Positions 26,458 to 37,154 of a DNA stretch of 64,000 nucleotides are shown here, in pieces. The DNA lies in assembly GCA_023910605.1 (NCBI GenBank), contig JAAVVV010000001.1:1044698-1108697 (forward strand), given 5' to 3'. Position 1 is the stretch's first letter; the number at the start of each line of letters is the position of its first letter. The notes below the pieces were generated by a model. The model was not told the origin of the DNA, did no database searches, and saw nothing but the letters and a program-made list of their open reading frames with translations. The stretch is from Bosea sp. (in: a-proteobacteria). GTDB lineage: Bacteria > Pseudomonadota > Alphaproteobacteria > Rhizobiales > Beijerinckiaceae. The translations under genes were made by a program, and so were the position numbers.

Positions 26458-28254
26458 ATGCCGGTCTACAAGGCGCCTGTTGAAGATGTGATGTTCCTGC
26501 TGAATGATGTGTTTCCGATCGAACGCTACAACAATCTGCCGGGCTTCGCCGACGCCACGCCCGATGTCGTCGAGGCCATCGTCAGCGAAGGCGCGAAGCT
26601 CTGCGAAGAGGTCTTCCAGCCCGTAAACCTGTCCGGCGACAAGGAAGGCTGCACCCGGCATCCGGATGGCTCGGTGACGACGCCCACGGGTTACAAGGCC
26701 GCCTATGAGGCCTACAAGGAGGGTGGCTGGCTTGGCCTGCCCGTTCCCGAGGAGTTCGGCGGACAGGGCCTCCCCTCCACGCTGAACGCCGTGATGCAGG
26801 AATTCCTGTCCTCGTCCAATCTGGCGCTCGGCATGTATCCGGGCCTGACCCAGGGCGCGGTCGCCGCGATGCTGGAGCATGCCTCGCAGGAGCAGAAGGA
26901 GCTTTACCTGCCCAGGATGATCTCGGGCGAGTGGACCGGAACCATGAACCTCACCGAGCCGCATTGCGGCACGGATCTGGGCATGCTCAAGACCAGGGCC
27001 GTGCCCAATGGCGACGGCTCCTACGCCATTTCCGGCACCAAGATCTTCATCTCCGCCGGCGAACATGACCTTGCCGGGAACATCGTGCATCTGGTCCTCG
27101 CCCGCGTCGAGGGCGCGCCGATGGGCACCAAGGGCATCACGCTCTTCGTCGTGCCGAAGTTCCTGGTCAATGCCGATGGCTCGCTCGGCGCGCGCAACGG
27201 CGTCTCCTGCGGCTCGATCGAGCACAAGATGGGCATTCACGGCAACTCGACCTGCGTCATGAACTATGATGGCGCCACCGGCTGGATCGTCGGCCACGAG
27301 AACAAGGGCCTCAACGCCATGTTCGTGATGATGAACGAGGCGCGCCTCGCCGTCGGCATCCAGGGCCTCGGCTGCTCGGAAGTCGCTTACCAGAACGCCG
27401 TTGCCTACGCCAAGGACCGCCGCCAGGGCCGTGCACTCACCGGTGCCGCTGAGCCTGACAAACCCGCTGACACGCTGCTGGTTCACCCCGATGTGCGCCG
27501 CAACCTCATGTCGATCCGCGCCTTCAACGAGGCGGCCCGCGCCCTCGTCCTCTGGACCGCGCTGAAGGCCGATGTCGCCCATCGCTCCGACGATCCGGCC
27601 GAGCGCCAGGCCGCAGACGACCACATGGGCCTGATGACTCCCGTGATCAAGGGCGTGCTCACCGATGTCGGCTTCGACAACACCGTCAAGGCCCAGCAGA
27701 TGTTCGGCGGCCATGGCTATATCGAGGAATGGGGCATGAGCCAGTTCGTGCGTGATGCCCGCATCGCCATGATCTATGAAGGCGCCAATGGCGTGCAGGC
27801 CATGGATCTGGTCGGGCGCAAGCTCGGCCGCGACGGCGGCCGGGCCATCATGGCGTTCTTCGGCGAGGTTGGCGGCTTCTGCCAGGAGAATGCCGGCGAT
27901 GAGGCGATGAAGCCCTATGTCGGCCCTCTCGGCTCTGCCATGCAGCAGCTCCAGCAGGCCACCATGTGGTTCATGCAGAACGCCATGGCCAACCCCAACA
28001 ACGCCGGCGCCGGCGCGCATGACTACATGCACCTGTTCGGCATCGTCGCGCTGGGCTACATGCACGCCAAGATGGCGCGCGTCGCCCTTGACAAGCTGAA
28101 AGCCGGTGCCAATGGACAGGCCGAGCGCATGAACGCCAAGCTGGCAACCGCCCGCTTCTACATGGAACGCGCCATGCCGGAAGTTGCCGCACACGTCGCC
28201 CGCATCCAGACCGGGTCGGACATGACGATGGCGTTCACCGCGGAGCAGTTCTGA
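26458..28254 (+). CDS. Acyl-CoA dehydrogenase (FadE-like, with C-terminal extension domain)
   Basis: This 598-residue flavoenzyme introduces the 2,3-double bond in acyl-CoA, passing electrons to ETF. The larger size than the 380-residue classical enzymes matches the group with an extra C-terminal domain. Visible parts are the N-terminal MPVYKAPVEDVMFLLNDV, substrate/FAD-site MNLTEPHCGTDLGMLKTRA, KIFISAGEHDL, the FAD-binding QMFGGHGYIEEWGM, and the catalytic-Glu region MIYEGANGVQAMDLVGRKL. The gene begins a beta-oxidation group with thiolase and the bifunctional FadJ-like protein. The chain-length preference is not known. Confidence 0.93.
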   Translation: MPVYKAPVEDVMFLLNDVFPIERYNNLPGFADATPDVVEAIVSEGAKLCEEVFQPVNLSGDKEGCTRHPDGSVTTPTGYKAAYEAYKEGGWLGLPVPEEFGGQGLPSTLNAVMQEFLSSSNLALGMYPGLTQGAVAAMLEHASQEQKELYLPRMISGEWTGTMNLTEPHCGTDLGMLKTRAVPNGDGSYAISGTKIFISAGEHDLAGNIVHLVLARVEGAPMGTKGITLFVVPKFLVNADGSLGARNGVSCGSIEHKMGIHGNSTCVMNYDGATGWIVGHENKGLNAMFVMMNEARLAVGIQGLGCSEVAYQNAVAYAKDRRQGRALTGAAEPDKPADTLLVHPDVRRNLMSIRAFNEAARALVLWTALKADVAHRSDDPAERQAADDHMGLMTPVIKGVLTDVGFDNTVKAQQMFGGHGYIEEWGMSQFVRDARIAMIYEGANGVQAMDLVGRKLGRDGGRAIMAFFGEVGGFCQENAGDEAMKPYVGPLGSAMQQLQQATMWFMQNAMANPNNAGAGAHDYMHLFGIVALGYMHAKMARVALDKLKAGANGQAERMNAKLATARFYMERAMPEVAAHVARIQTGSDMTMAFTAEQF

Positions 28255-28271
28255 GAAGTGGGCAGGGCAAG

Positions 28272-28442
28272 ATGACAAAAGATACGCGCCTTTTGGTATG
28301 TTTGGTGGCCGCGTCAGGGTGTCTGTCTCTGTTGGGCGGATTGGTCATCATCGGCGAATATCAAGCAGTTTGGTCAATACTCCCAATCTCTGTGGTGTTC
28401 TGCTTGACCGCAGCTGATAATTACAGAAAGCGATGGTCCTAG
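28272..28442 (+). CDS. Small membrane protein, 56 residues, unrecognised
   Basis: This short frame lies 17 bases after the dehydrogenase stop. It encodes two hydrophobic helices (LLVCLVAASGCLSLLGGLVI and AVWSILPISVVFCLTA) between a basic start MTKDTRL and end NYRKRW, the pattern of a real small membrane protein with positive-inside ends. Its base composition is clearly poorer in G/C than the flanking genes and it uses codons such as TTG, ATA and TCA that are rare here, which hints at foreign origin. The ribosome site (GGGCAAG) is weak. Confidence 0.5.
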   Translation: MTKDTRLLVCLVAASGCLSLLGGLVIIGEYQAVWSILPISVVFCLTAADNYRKRWS

Positions 28443-28481
28443 CGGCAGAGCAACTCTGAGTTAAAGCGCACTGGCTCAAAG

Positions 28482-28582
28482 TGTCATCCCCGGCGGCCCG
28501 AACGGGCCGGGAAGGGGATCCACCCTGGCGCTTTACGCGATGGATTCCCTTCCCCTCCGCTTCGCTGCGGCCGGGAATGACA
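28482..28582. repeat. Dispersed intergenic palindromic repeat element (about 101 bp)
   Basis: The left end TGTCATCCCCGGC and right end GGCCGGGAATGACA are imperfect inverted repeats, and inner blocks GGGAAGGGGATCCA and TGGATTCCCTTCCC also pair. The element contains a CGCTTCGCTGCG-type stem. The end sequences match a class of repeat I know from Hyphomicrobiales genomes (TGTCATTCCCGGC type). It sits between the small membrane ORF and the thiolase and would form a long hairpin in RNA. Confidence 0.7.
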
Positions 28583-28613
28583 ACCAGAAAAGACGTTCAG
28601 GAGGAACCCCACA

Positions 28614-29822
28614 ATGGCTGAAGCCTACATCTACGATCACGTGCGCACGCCGCGCGGCAAGGGCAAGGCCGATGGCTCGCTCCATGAAGTCACCGCCATC
28701 GAGCTTGGCAGCCAGACGCTGAAGGCGATCAAGGCGCGCAACGATCTCGATGTGACGCTGGTCGAGGATGTGGTGTTCGGCTGCGTCGATCCGGTCGGCG
28801 AAGCGGGCGCGGACATCGCCCGCACCGTGGCGCTCAAGGCCGGCTACGGCACGACTGTTCCCGGCGTGCAGATCAACCGGTTCTGCGCTTCCGGCCTCGA
28901 TGCGGTGAACCTCGCCGCAGCCCAGGTGATGAGCGGCCAGAAGGACCTCGCCATCGGCGGCGGCGTCGAGAGCATGAGCCGCGTCGGCATGGGCGCCTCG
29001 GGCTTCGGCATCGCGGTCGATCCGTCCGTGGCCATCGACACCTACTTCATGCCGCAGGGTGTGGCCGCCGATCTGATCGCCACCAAGTTCGGCTTCTCCC
29101 GCGATGATGTCGACGCCTATGCCGTGCAGTCGCACAAGCGCGCCCATGCCGCCTGGGAAGCGGGCCGTTTCGACAAATCTGTCATCAAGGTGAAGGACAT
29201 GAATGGCCTGACCCTGCTGGGCCGGGACGAGACCATCCGCCCGAGCGCCGACATGCAGGGCCTCGCCGCGCTCAAGCCGGCATTCGCCATGATGGGCGAG
29301 CAGGGCGGCTTCGACGCGGTGGCGACCTACGCCCATCCTGATGTCGAGTTCGTCAGCCACGTCCACCATGCCGGCAATTCGTCCGGCATCGTCGATGGCG
29401 CAGCTGCCGTTCTTGTCGGTTCAAAGGCAGGCGGCGAGGCTGCGGGCCTCATGCCGCGCGCCCGCATCAAGGCCTTCGCCACGGTCGGCTCCGACCTCGC
29501 CCTCATGCTCACCGGCCCGGTCGACGTGACCGAGCTGGTGCTGAGGAAGGCCGGCATGAGCCTGAAGGACATCGACCTGTTCGAGCTCAACGAGGCCTTC
29601 GCCTCGGTGGTGCTGCGCTATCAGCAGGCCTTCGACCTCGACCCCGAGCGGCTCAACGTCAATGGCGGCGCCATCGCCATGGGCCATCCGCTCGGCGCCA
29701 CTGGCGCCATGATCCTCGGCACCGTGCTCGACGAGCTAGAGCGCACCGGCAAGCAGACGGCCCTGATCACGCTGTGCGTCGCCGCCGGCATGGGCGTCGC
29801 CACCATCATCGAACGCGTCTGA
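28614..29822 (+). CDS. Acetyl-CoA C-acyltransferase (thiolase, FadA-like)
   Basis: The enzyme cleaves 3-ketoacyl-CoA with CoA to release acetyl-CoA. The 402-residue length fits thiolases. The acyl-acceptor Cys is in [15 protein letters not shown] (Cys about 91), His in [15 protein letters not shown], and the final Cys in LCVAAGMG, where the more common form is CIGGG-type. [14 protein letters not shown] is also present. AGGAGG precedes the ATG. It is followed 17 bases later by the FadJ-like gene, so the two form the classical beta-oxidation pair. Confidence 0.94.
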   Translation: MAEAYIYDHVRTPRGKGKADGSLHEVTAIELGSQTLKAIKARNDLDVTLVEDVVFGCVDPVGEAGADIARTVALKAGYGTTVPGVQINRFCASGLDAVNLAAAQVMSGQKDLAIGGGVESMSRVGMGASGFGIAVDPSVAIDTYFMPQGVAADLIATKFGFSRDDVDAYAVQSHKRAHAAWEAGRFDKSVIKVKDMNGLTLLGRDETIRPSADMQGLAALKPAFAMMGEQGGFDAVATYAHPDVEFVSHVHHAGNSSGIVDGAAAVLVGSKAGGEAAGLMPRARIKAFATVGSDLALMLTGPVDVTELVLRKAGMSLKDIDLFELNEAFASVVLRYQQAFDLDPERLNVNGGAIAMGHPLGATGAMILGTVLDELERTGKQTALITLCVAAGMGVATIIERV

Positions 29823-29839
29823 GATCGGGAGAAAGGACC

Positions 29840-32038
29840 ATGAACCTCGCCCAATTCCGCTTCGAGATCGACGCCGACGGCATCGCCCTCGCCACCTGGG
29901 ACATGACCGACCGCTCGATGAACGTCATCACACCCGAGGTGATGGCCGACATCAAGACGATCATCGACCATGTTGCATCGGACGCCGCCATCAAGGGCTG
30001 CGTCATCACCTCCGGCAAGGACCAGTTCTCCGGCGGCGCCGACCTCACCATGCTCCAGGGCCTCGGGCTTGAGTATGCCAAGCTGGTCAGGAGCAAGGGC
30101 GAGGAAGAGGCGATGAGCTTCTTCTTCGAGGAAAGCCGCAAGCTCTCGCTCCTGTTCCGCCAGATCGAGACCTGCGGCAAGCCCTTCGCGGCGGCCGTCA
30201 ACGGCGTTTGCCTCGGCGGCGCCTTCGAGCTTGCGCTCGCCTGCCACCACCGCGTGCTGTCCGACGACGCAAAGACCCGTGTCGGCCTGCCCGAGATCAA
30301 GGTCGGCCTGTTCCCCGGTGCCGGCGGCACGCAGCGCGTGGCGCGCCTGATGCAGACCGGCGACGCGCTGCAGATGCTGTTCAAGGGTGAGCAGATCAAG
30401 CCGCTCCCGGCGCGCAACATGGGCCTCGCCCATCAGGTCGTGCCCAGGGACGCCATCGTCCAGGCCGCGAAGGACTGGATCAAGGCTGGCGGCTCCGCCG
30501 TCGCCCCCTGGGACGAGAAGGGCTTCAAGCTGCCCTCCAACAAGGTGCACTCGCCGGCCGGGATGCAGATCTGGCCGCCCGCCAATGCGATCTATCGCCG
30601 CGAGACCCAGGGCAATTACCCCGCCGCGCAGGCCATCCTTTCGGCCGTCTATGAAGGCCTGCAGCTGCCGATGGATCTCGCGCTCAAGGTCGAGAGCCGC
30701 TATTTCGCGAAGATCCTGCGCTCGACCGAGGCGGCGATGATGATCCGCACGCTGTTCATGTCGATGGGCGAGCTCAACAAGGGCGCGCGCCGTCCGAAAT
30801 CCGAGCCGGCCACCTCGATCAGGACGGTGGGTGTCGTCGGCGCGGGCTTCATGGGCGCGGGAGTGGCCTATGTAACCGCCAACGCCGGCATGAACGTCAT
30901 ACTCGTCGACCGCGACCAGGAAGCCGCCGACAAGGGCAAGGCCTACTCCCACAAGCTGATGAGCGACCAGATAGCCAAGGGCCGCGCCAAATCCGCCGAA
31001 CGCGAGGCGCTTCTGGAGCGCATCACCGCCACGGCCGACTATGCTGCGCTGGGCGCCTGCGACCTCATCATCGAGGCCGTGTTCGAGGACCCGAAGGTCA
31101 AGGACGAGGTGATCCGCAAGATCGAAAGCCATATCAGGCCCGGCACGATCTTCGCCTCCAACACCTCGACCCTGCCTATAACCGGCCTCGCCAGGTCGTC
31201 CAAGGCGGCGGACCGATTCATCGGCATCCACTTCTTCTCGCCTGTCGAGAAGATGATGCTGGTCGAGATCATCATGGGCAAGGAGACCGGCGACGCCGCG
31301 CTCGCCATGGCGATCGATTATGTCCGCGCCATCCGCAAGACGCCGATCGTCGTCAACGACGCGCGCGGCTTCTTCGCCAACCGCTGCGTGCTCGGCTACA
31401 TCTCCGAGGGTTACGAGATGCTGCTTGAAGGCGTGCCGCCGGCCATGATCGAGGCCGCCGGCAAGCAGGCCGGCATGCCGGTCGGCCCGCTCTCGCTCAA
31501 TGACGAGATCGCGCTCGATCTCGGCCTCAAGATCATGAAGGCGACCGAAGTCCAGCTCGGCCCCGACTCGATCGACCAGCGCCAGAAGGCGATGCTCATC
31601 GAGATGGTCGACAAGCTGGGCCGCCTCGGCCGCAAGGCCAAGAATGGCTTCTATGATTACCCCGAAGGCGCTCCCAAGCGCCTCTGGCCGGGGCTGACGG
31701 CGCTTCAGCCCACCCATCTCAAGCCCGAGCAGGTGGACATGCCGACGCTGAAGAACCGCCTTCTCGCCATTCAGGCGCTGGAAGCGGCCCGCACCGTGGA
31801 GGAGGGCGTCGTCACTGACCCGCGCGAGGCGGATGTCGGCTCGATCCTCGGCTTCGGCTTCGCGCCCTACACGGGCGGCACGCTGAGCTACATCGAGGGC
31901 ATGGGCCCCGCGAAGTTCGTCGCAATGTGCGAGAAGCTCGCCGCCACCTATGGCAAGCGCTTCGCGCCGAACCCCCATCTGATCGAGATGGCGGCAACCG
32001 GCGGCAGCTATTATCGCGCTGCGAAGAAGGCCGCCTGA
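29840..32038 (+). CDS. 3-hydroxyacyl-CoA dehydrogenase / enoyl-CoA hydratase fusion (FadJ/FadB-like)
   Basis: This 732-residue bifunctional enzyme hydrates enoyl-CoA and oxidises the product with NAD. The hydratase domain (about 1-200) has [19 protein letters not shown] for the oxyanion hole and [17 protein letters not shown] with the catalytic Glu. The dehydrogenase domain has [19 protein letters not shown] for NAD binding and [13 protein letters not shown] with the catalytic His. A C-terminal dimer domain contains NGFYDY. The ATG at 29840 follows GGGAGAAAGG. It forms the multienzyme partner of the thiolase just upstream. Confidence 0.94.
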   Translation: MNLAQFRFEIDADGIALATWDMTDRSMNVITPEVMADIKTIIDHVASDAAIKGCVITSGKDQFSGGADLTMLQGLGLEYAKLVRSKGEEEAMSFFFEESRKLSLLFRQIETCGKPFAAAVNGVCLGGAFELALACHHRVLSDDAKTRVGLPEIKVGLFPGAGGTQRVARLMQTGDALQMLFKGEQIKPLPARNMGLAHQVVPRDAIVQAAKDWIKAGGSAVAPWDEKGFKLPSNKVHSPAGMQIWPPANAIYRRETQGNYPAAQAILSAVYEGLQLPMDLALKVESRYFAKILRSTEAAMMIRTLFMSMGELNKGARRPKSEPATSIRTVGVVGAGFMGAGVAYVTANAGMNVILVDRDQEAADKGKAYSHKLMSDQIAKGRAKSAEREALLERITATADYAALGACDLIIEAVFEDPKVKDEVIRKIESHIRPGTIFASNTSTLPITGLARSSKAADRFIGIHFFSPVEKMMLVEIIMGKETGDAALAMAIDYVRAIRKTPIVVNDARGFFANRCVLGYISEGYEMLLEGVPPAMIEAAGKQAGMPVGPLSLNDEIALDLGLKIMKATEVQLGPDSIDQRQKAMLIEMVDKLGRLGRKAKNGFYDYPEGAPKRLWPGLTALQPTHLKPEQVDMPTLKNRLLAIQALEAARTVEEGVVTDPREADVGSILGFGFAPYTGGTLSYIEGMGPAKFVAMCEKLAATYGKRFAPNPHLIEMAATGGSYYRAAKKAA

Positions 32039-32141
32039 GAGTGGGGCATTCGGCATCCGGCCGCCGGCGGGGCGCGTCCCCGCCTGCCGCCAGGGCAAGC
32101 TTGCCCGACTGCCCACTGCCGATTGCCGGCCGCCATCGCCG

Positions 32142-32711
32142 ATGAACCTCTGGCTGCGGCTGCTCTGGCTTGTGGTCACGGCGCGCTGGCGCGGGGCGCT
32201 CGGCCTGCCCTTCGCTGTGGGGCGAGTGCCTTTCCGCGTGTGGCTGCACGATCTCGACACCTCGCTTCACATGAACAATGGCCGCTACTGGACCTTGATG
32301 GACCTGGGGCGGACCGACCTCATGCTTCGCGGCGGGTTCTGGCGCGCCTGGCTCAAGCATGGCTGGACGCCGGTGATCAGCGCCGGGAAGATCCGCTTTC
32401 GCCGCGAGCTCAGGCCCTTCCGCGCCTTCGATCTTGAGACCCGCATCCTGTGCTGGGCCGAGACCTGGCTGGTGATCGAGCATCGCCTGGTCACGAAGGG
32501 AGCAGGCGGGCAGGATGTGGTCAATGCCGTGGCCCTCGTCCGGGCCGGCCTGTACGACCGCAAGGCGCGCGGCTTCGTGCCTGTGCAGCGCATGATGGAC
32601 GAGATGGGCATCAAGGCCGAAAGCCCCGCGCCCACTCCCGAGGTGCAGGCCTTCCTTGATGCGGAAGACGCGATGAAGAATGCGATGAAGTGGGCCGGGC
32701 CGGCGGCCTGA
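32142..32711 (+). CDS. Acyl-CoA thioesterase-like protein (hotdog fold, THEM6-like)
   Basis: This 189-residue protein starts with a short hydrophobic helix ([14 protein letters not shown]) followed by a hotdog domain of the 4HBT type: [19 protein letters not shown] (catalytic-loop D and HMNNGRY turn) and [20 protein letters not shown]. The HMNN-x-RY pattern is diagnostic of the THEM6/acyl-thioesterase group. Its place after the beta-oxidation genes suggests it hydrolyses acyl-CoA to balance CoA pools. A gap of 103 bases separates it from fadJ. Confidence 0.85.
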   Translation: MNLWLRLLWLVVTARWRGALGLPFAVGRVPFRVWLHDLDTSLHMNNGRYWTLMDLGRTDLMLRGGFWRAWLKHGWTPVISAGKIRFRRELRPFRAFDLETRILCWAETWLVIEHRLVTKGAGGQDVVNAVALVRAGLYDRKARGFVPVQRMMDEMGIKAESPAPTPEVQAFLDAEDAMKNAMKWAGPAA

Positions 32712-32727
32712 GCCGGCGCTGCGCGGC

Positions 32728-35700
32728 CTACTCGGCGGCTGTCCGGGTGACCCGCCATTGCGAGAGCAGCGCCCTGAGCGCGGCAGGCCGCAGCGGCTTG
32801 TTCAGCATCTGGATGTCGTCGGCCGCCGCCCGCGCCCGCACGTCCAGCGAACGGTCTGCTGTCAGGAGCGTGGCCGGCAGGTTGGCGCCCACCGCGTTCC
32901 GGATCGCCTTGACGGCCGCGATCCCGTCATCCTCGTCAAGGTGGTAATCCGCCACCAGCGCGTCCGGCGTGCGCCCCAGCTCCGCCAGCGCCGCCATCGC
33001 CTCCGCCGCGTCGGCCACCGTGATGACATCGCAGCCCCAGCCCTCCAGCACGAGCTTCATGCCGGACTGGATGGCCGGTTCATTGTCGAGCGCCACAATC
33101 AGCATGCCCTTGAGCGGGGCGAAGCCGCTGGCCTGACGGTCGGGCTGCGTGGCCGGAGCGGGCAGGGCCAGCAGCCGCGGCGTCACGATCTCGAAGGTCG
33201 AGCCGCGGCCCGGCTGCGAGCGCAGCGCCAGCTTGTGGCCGAGCGTCCGCGTGATGCGCTCGACGATGGAAAGCCCCAGCCCCAGTCCCCGCGCCATCTT
33301 GGCGCCCTGGTCCAGCCGCTCGAACTCGCGGAACACGACCTTCTGCTTGTTGGCGGGAATGCCCAGCCCGGTGTCGATGACCTGGATGGCCAGCTGGGCC
33401 CCGCGCCGCCGGCAACCGACCAGCACCTTGCCCGATGGCGTGTACTTGATCGCATTGGACACCAGGTTCTGCAGCAGCCGCCGGAAGAGCCGCCTGTCGG
33501 AGCTGATCGCGGCCCGCGTGCCGACGAAGACAAGCTCGAGATTCTTCTCCCGGGCAATCGGCTCGAAGTCGCGCTGCAACTGGCGGAACACCTCGTCGAC
33601 GCGGAATGTCGTGAATTCCGGCTTCATCGCGCCCGCATCGAGGCGTGATATGTCGAGCAGCGCGGTCAGGATTTCCTCCACCGCATCGAGCGAGGCCTCC
33701 ACATTCTCCGCCAGTTCCGGAGCGCCCGCCTGCCGGTCGCGCTCGGTCAGTGAGTGCGCGTAAAGCCGCGCCGCATTCAGCGGCTGCAACACATCGTGGC
33801 TCGCCGCCGCCAGGAAGCGCGTCTTGGAGAGGTTCGCATTGTCGGCCTCCTGCTTGGCCAGTTGCAGGGCGCTGTTGACGCGTGTCAGCTCCTCCGTGCG
33901 CTCCCGCACCCGGTTCTCCAGCGCTTCCTCGACCGCAACCGAATCGGAAATGTCGGTATAGGTCGTGACGAGGCCGCCATCGGGCAGGGGGTTCGAGCGG
34001 ATCTCGATCACCCGCTCGGAAGGGAAGAGCCTGAGGCGTACCGGCTCGCGGTCATTGAGGAAGCTCTCCAGCCGCGCCGCGACGAGGTCCTCGACCGGTC
34101 CCTCGCCATAGGAACCGCGCTCCGCATTGAAGCGCACAATGTCGTCAAGACCCGTGCCGACCCGCATCATGTATTGCGGCAATTCATAAAGCTGGATGAA
34201 GGCCTCGTTCCAGCACATCACCCTCAGTTCCTTGTCCACCACGGTGATGCCCTGACCGGACTGGTCGAGCGCGTGCTGGAGAAGGTCGCGATTGTATTGC
34301 AGCGCTGCCGAGGCATCGTCGAGCAGCTTGAAGGCCGTCTCGCTGGAGAGGTTGCGCCGCTTGAGCAGGACCGAGAGCACGAGCCTCGATGAGGCCGCGC
34401 CGATGGCCGAGGCCAGCAGATGCTCACCGAAGCGGATGGCATGGATGTCGGCCTCCTCGTGCCCCCTCTGCGCCACCGCGCCGGCGCGGCCATCGACGCG
34501 CCCGAAGCCTGCGAAGGCGGCACGGGTGCGCTCGGCGCCGAGATAGCGCGCGATCGTGCCCTGCAACTCGTCGATCGTCACCGAGGAGCGCCAGAGTCTG
34601 AGGTTCTGCCCCATGCCGGTCCCGGTGGTGGAGACGAAGCTGGCCGCCTGCAATCGCTCGATCGCGTTTGCCGGGCGCACCAGCGAGCCGGCCACGAAGC
34701 CGAGCGTGTTGAACAGGAGGCTCCAGACCACGCCATGCACCAGCTGCGGCATGTCGCTGCCGAACAGCGCCGTCGGTTTCAGCGCTTCGATGCCGAGCGG
34801 CCCGTTGCGCAGGAAATCGGCCCAGAACGGGTCGCTGCCGAGCACATTGGGCAGCAGCAGCGTGTAGAGCCAGGTGACGAGCCCGATGATGAGCCCGCAT
34901 GAGGCCCCAAGAGCAGTGCCGCGGCGCCAGATCAGCCCGGCGATGAACACCGGCCCGATCTGCGCCGTGGCCGCGAAGGAGAGAAGCCCGATCGTGGCCA
35001 GCGCCGCATCGCCAGCCGCCCGATAATAGACATAGCCGAGCAGGACGATGACCACGATGGCGATGCGCCGTGTCGTGATGATGAGCGTGCCCAGATCGCC
35101 GCTTCCGGTCGCAAGGCTCGGCACGGAGGAGGGCGAGCGCCGCCATGTCGCGACCAGGGCGCGCCCGCGCACCGCCAGCGGCATCACGAGGTGGTTCGAG
35201 ATCATGATCGCCAGCGCCACCGACGCCACGATGACCATGGCGGTGGCCGCGCTCAGCCCGCCGATGAACACGATCAGCGCGATGACGCCCGCGCCCTGGC
35301 TGAGCGGCAGCAGCAGCACCGTCATGTCACGCTCGTCGGGACCCAGTTGCAGCAGGAGTTCACCCGAGATGGCGATTGGCAGCACGAACAGGTTGATGAG
35401 CACGAGGTAGAGCGGGAACATCCACGCGGCGCGCCGGATGTCGCCCTCGCTGCGGTTCTCGACGATGGCCATGTGGAATTGCCGCGGCAGCAGCAGCGCG
35501 GCGAGCGCGGACAGCACGGTCAGCGTGAGGAAGGTGCCCAGGCTCGAACTGCGCTGCCAGATCGGCAGGAGGCCTCCGGGCGGGCTGGCAGCGGCGCTGA
35601 TCAGCGGGCCGAACCCGTCATTCATCCAGTAGACGACGAAGATGCCGCCGATCAGGAAGGCCAGGAGCTTGACCACCGATTCGAGCGCGATGGCCACGAC

Positions 35701-36282
35701 AAGCCCGTCCTGATGCTCCGTCGCGTCGATGTGGCGCGTGCCGAAGGCGACCGCGAAGGCCGCGAGCACCAGCGCGACGAGGAGCGCGAGATCGCCCAGC
35801 ACGGGCAGCTGGCTTGACAGGCGCGTGCCGTCGGTGGCTTCGAGAAAGACCGACAGCGAAGACGACACGGCCTTGAGCTGCAGCGCCACGTAAGGCAGCG
35901 CCGCGAGGACGGCGATGAGCGTGACGAGCGCGGCGACCCGCTCGCTCTTGCCGTAGCGCGCGCCGATGAAGTCCGCGATCGAGGTGATGTTCTGCGCCTT
36001 GGCCAGCCGCACCATGCGCGCGATGAGCTTGTGGCCGAGGCCGAGCACCAGGATGGGGCCAAGGTAGATCCCGAGGAAATCGAGTCCGGCCCGGTTTGCG
36101 AAGCCGACCGAGCCATAGAAGGTCCAGGAGGTGCAGTAGACGGCCAGCGCCAGCGCATAGATTGTTGTGCGCGCCGGCCCGCGCATGAGCTTGCGTCCGG
36201 CCCCGTCCGCAGCGTGGGCCACGGCGAACAGCATGAACAGGTAGATGAGCGCTGCGACGACGATGGACCAGCCGGGAAGCAT
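32728..36282 (-). CDS. Transporter-fused hybrid histidine kinase (CrbS-like: SSS-PAS-HisKA-HATPase-REC)
   Basis: This 1,184-residue membrane sensor begins with a sodium:solute-symporter-like domain of about 12 helices (residues 1 to about 500; AVYCTSWTFYGSVG is a landmark). A linker and PAS domain follow (GQGITVVDKELRVMCWNEAF), then a coiled coil, a HisKA box FLAAASHDVLQPLNAARL (His about 829), HATPase motifs (LQNLVSNAIKYTP, DTGLGIP, GLGLGLSIV) and a C-terminal receiver with Asp about 1112 in VADYHLDEDDG. Such proteins include CbrA and CrbS. No response regulator is adjacent, so it may pair with the LuxR-type regulator at 6.4-7.1 kb. It stands alone, facing a thioesterase. Confidence 0.92.
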   Translation of the reverse strand: MLPGWSIVVAALIYLFMLFAVAHAADGAGRKLMRGPARTTIYALALAVYCTSWTFYGSVGFANRAGLDFLGIYLGPILVLGLGHKLIARMVRLAKAQNITSIADFIGARYGKSERVAALVTLIAVLAALPYVALQLKAVSSSLSVFLEATDGTRLSSQLPVLGDLALLVALVLAAFAVAFGTRHIDATEHQDGLVVAIALESVVKLLAFLIGGIFVVYWMNDGFGPLISAAASPPGGLLPIWQRSSSLGTFLTLTVLSALAALLLPRQFHMAIVENRSEGDIRRAAWMFPLYLVLINLFVLPIAISGELLLQLGPDERDMTVLLLPLSQGAGVIALIVFIGGLSAATAMVIVASVALAIMISNHLVMPLAVRGRALVATWRRSPSSVPSLATGSGDLGTLIITTRRIAIVVIVLLGYVYYRAAGDAALATIGLLSFAATAQIGPVFIAGLIWRRGTALGASCGLIIGLVTWLYTLLLPNVLGSDPFWADFLRNGPLGIEALKPTALFGSDMPQLVHGVVWSLLFNTLGFVAGSLVRPANAIERLQAASFVSTTGTGMGQNLRLWRSSVTIDELQGTIARYLGAERTRAAFAGFGRVDGRAGAVAQRGHEEADIHAIRFGEHLLASAIGAASSRLVLSVLLKRRNLSSETAFKLLDDASAALQYNRDLLQHALDQSGQGITVVDKELRVMCWNEAFIQLYELPQYMMRVGTGLDDIVRFNAERGSYGEGPVEDLVAARLESFLNDREPVRLRLFPSERVIEIRSNPLPDGGLVTTYTDISDSVAVEEALENRVRERTEELTRVNSALQLAKQEADNANLSKTRFLAAASHDVLQPLNAARLYAHSLTERDRQAGAPELAENVEASLDAVEEILTALLDISRLDAGAMKPEFTTFRVDEVFRQLQRDFEPIAREKNLELVFVGTRAAISSDRRLFRRLLQNLVSNAIKYTPSGKVLVGCRRRGAQLAIQVIDTGLGIPANKQKVVFREFERLDQGAKMARGLGLGLSIVERITRTLGHKLALRSQPGRGSTFEIVTPRLLALPAPATQPDRQASGFAPLKGMLIVALDNEPAIQSGMKLVLEGWGCDVITVADAAEAMAALAELGRTPDALVADYHLDEDDGIAAVKAIRNAVGANLPATLLTADRSLDVRARAAADDIQMLNKPLRPAALRALLSQWRVTRTAAE

Positions 36283-36523
36283 GGCAGGGGTCTCCTTGGA
36301 GCCATGCTAACGGGCAGCGCGCCTTGCGCCAACCGGGGCGCTGGGGACAGATTTCGAGGGTTGCGCTGCGGATATGCAGGATTCTGCAAAAAATGGCTAT
36401 TCAGGAGAATGATGGAATTTATGTTCTTCTAACCACACAAGATTCCGTGTAGAAAAATACATACCGGCTTGATGTGAACGGCACGGTTTTCTCCCGTAAT
36501 GCCTGACATGAAGGATGAGACAA

Positions 36524-36937
36524 ATGCTTCAGGAGTTCAAGGAATTCGCCATGAAAGGCAATGTTGTTGATCTCGCCATCGGCGTGATCATCGGCGGAGC
36601 ATTCGGCAAGATCGTGGAATCTATGGTCGCCGACATCATCATGCCGATGATCGGCATGTTCGGCAACTTCGACTTCACCAACCTCTATGCGTCGCTCGGA
36701 CCGGCCGTCGCGCCCGGCACGGGCTATGCCGATGCCAAGAAGCTCGGGCCGATCCTCGGTTATGGCCAGTTCATCACCTTCGTGGTCAATTTCGTGATCA
36801 TCGCCTGGGTGTTGTTCCTCGTGGTCAAGGCCATGAACCGCATGAAGAAGACCACCCCGCCGGCGCAGCCCGCTCCGGCCGAGCCTTCCGACGAGGTCAA
36901 GCTGCTGACACAGATCCGCGACGCGCTCGCCAAGTGA
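36524..36937 (+). CDS. mscL: Large-conductance mechanosensitive channel MscL
   Basis: This pressure-release channel of the inner membrane protects against hypo-osmotic shock. The N-terminus [20 protein letters not shown] and [21 protein letters not shown] are almost invariant in the family. A second helix ([24 protein letters not shown], in parts) and a charged cytoplasmic tail follow. ATG at 36524 is preferred over 36515 because AAGGA lies nine bases upstream and the family begins at MLxEFKEF. The 232-base upstream gap is A/T-rich and presumably carries its promoter. Confidence 0.96.
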   Translation: MLQEFKEFAMKGNVVDLAIGVIIGGAFGKIVESMVADIIMPMIGMFGNFDFTNLYASLGPAVAPGTGYADAKKLGPILGYGQFITFVVNFVIIAWVLFLVVKAMNRMKKTTPPAQPAPAEPSDEVKLLTQIRDALAK

Positions 36938-37154
36938 GGCGTGCCGTCAGATGAGGCGGCCCGGCCTCCGATCGGGGCGTTGCATTCGACGCGCCCATGC
37001 AGGAAATCCGGTCGGTCACCCCTGCGCGGGGTGATCGGTCGGATCGCAAGATTTCATGCGCCGGGCTATGGCGCGCCGAGCCCTGCTCATCGTATGGCCT
37101 CGCTGAGATGAAGCTGGCGCGGCATGCCGGCGGCGATGGTTGGCGGAGGCAGGC

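Noticed and set aside
26359..28278. A 639-codon minus-strand frame opposite the acyl-CoA dehydrogenase
   Set aside because: It is an antisense shadow; all acyl-CoA dehydrogenase signatures are on the plus strand.
29621..32260. An 879-codon open frame on the minus strand opposite fadJ and the thioesterase
   Set aside because: High GC content removes stop codons on the antisense strand. The plus strand has complete FadJ and thioesterase motifs; the antisense product is low-complexity with no domain.
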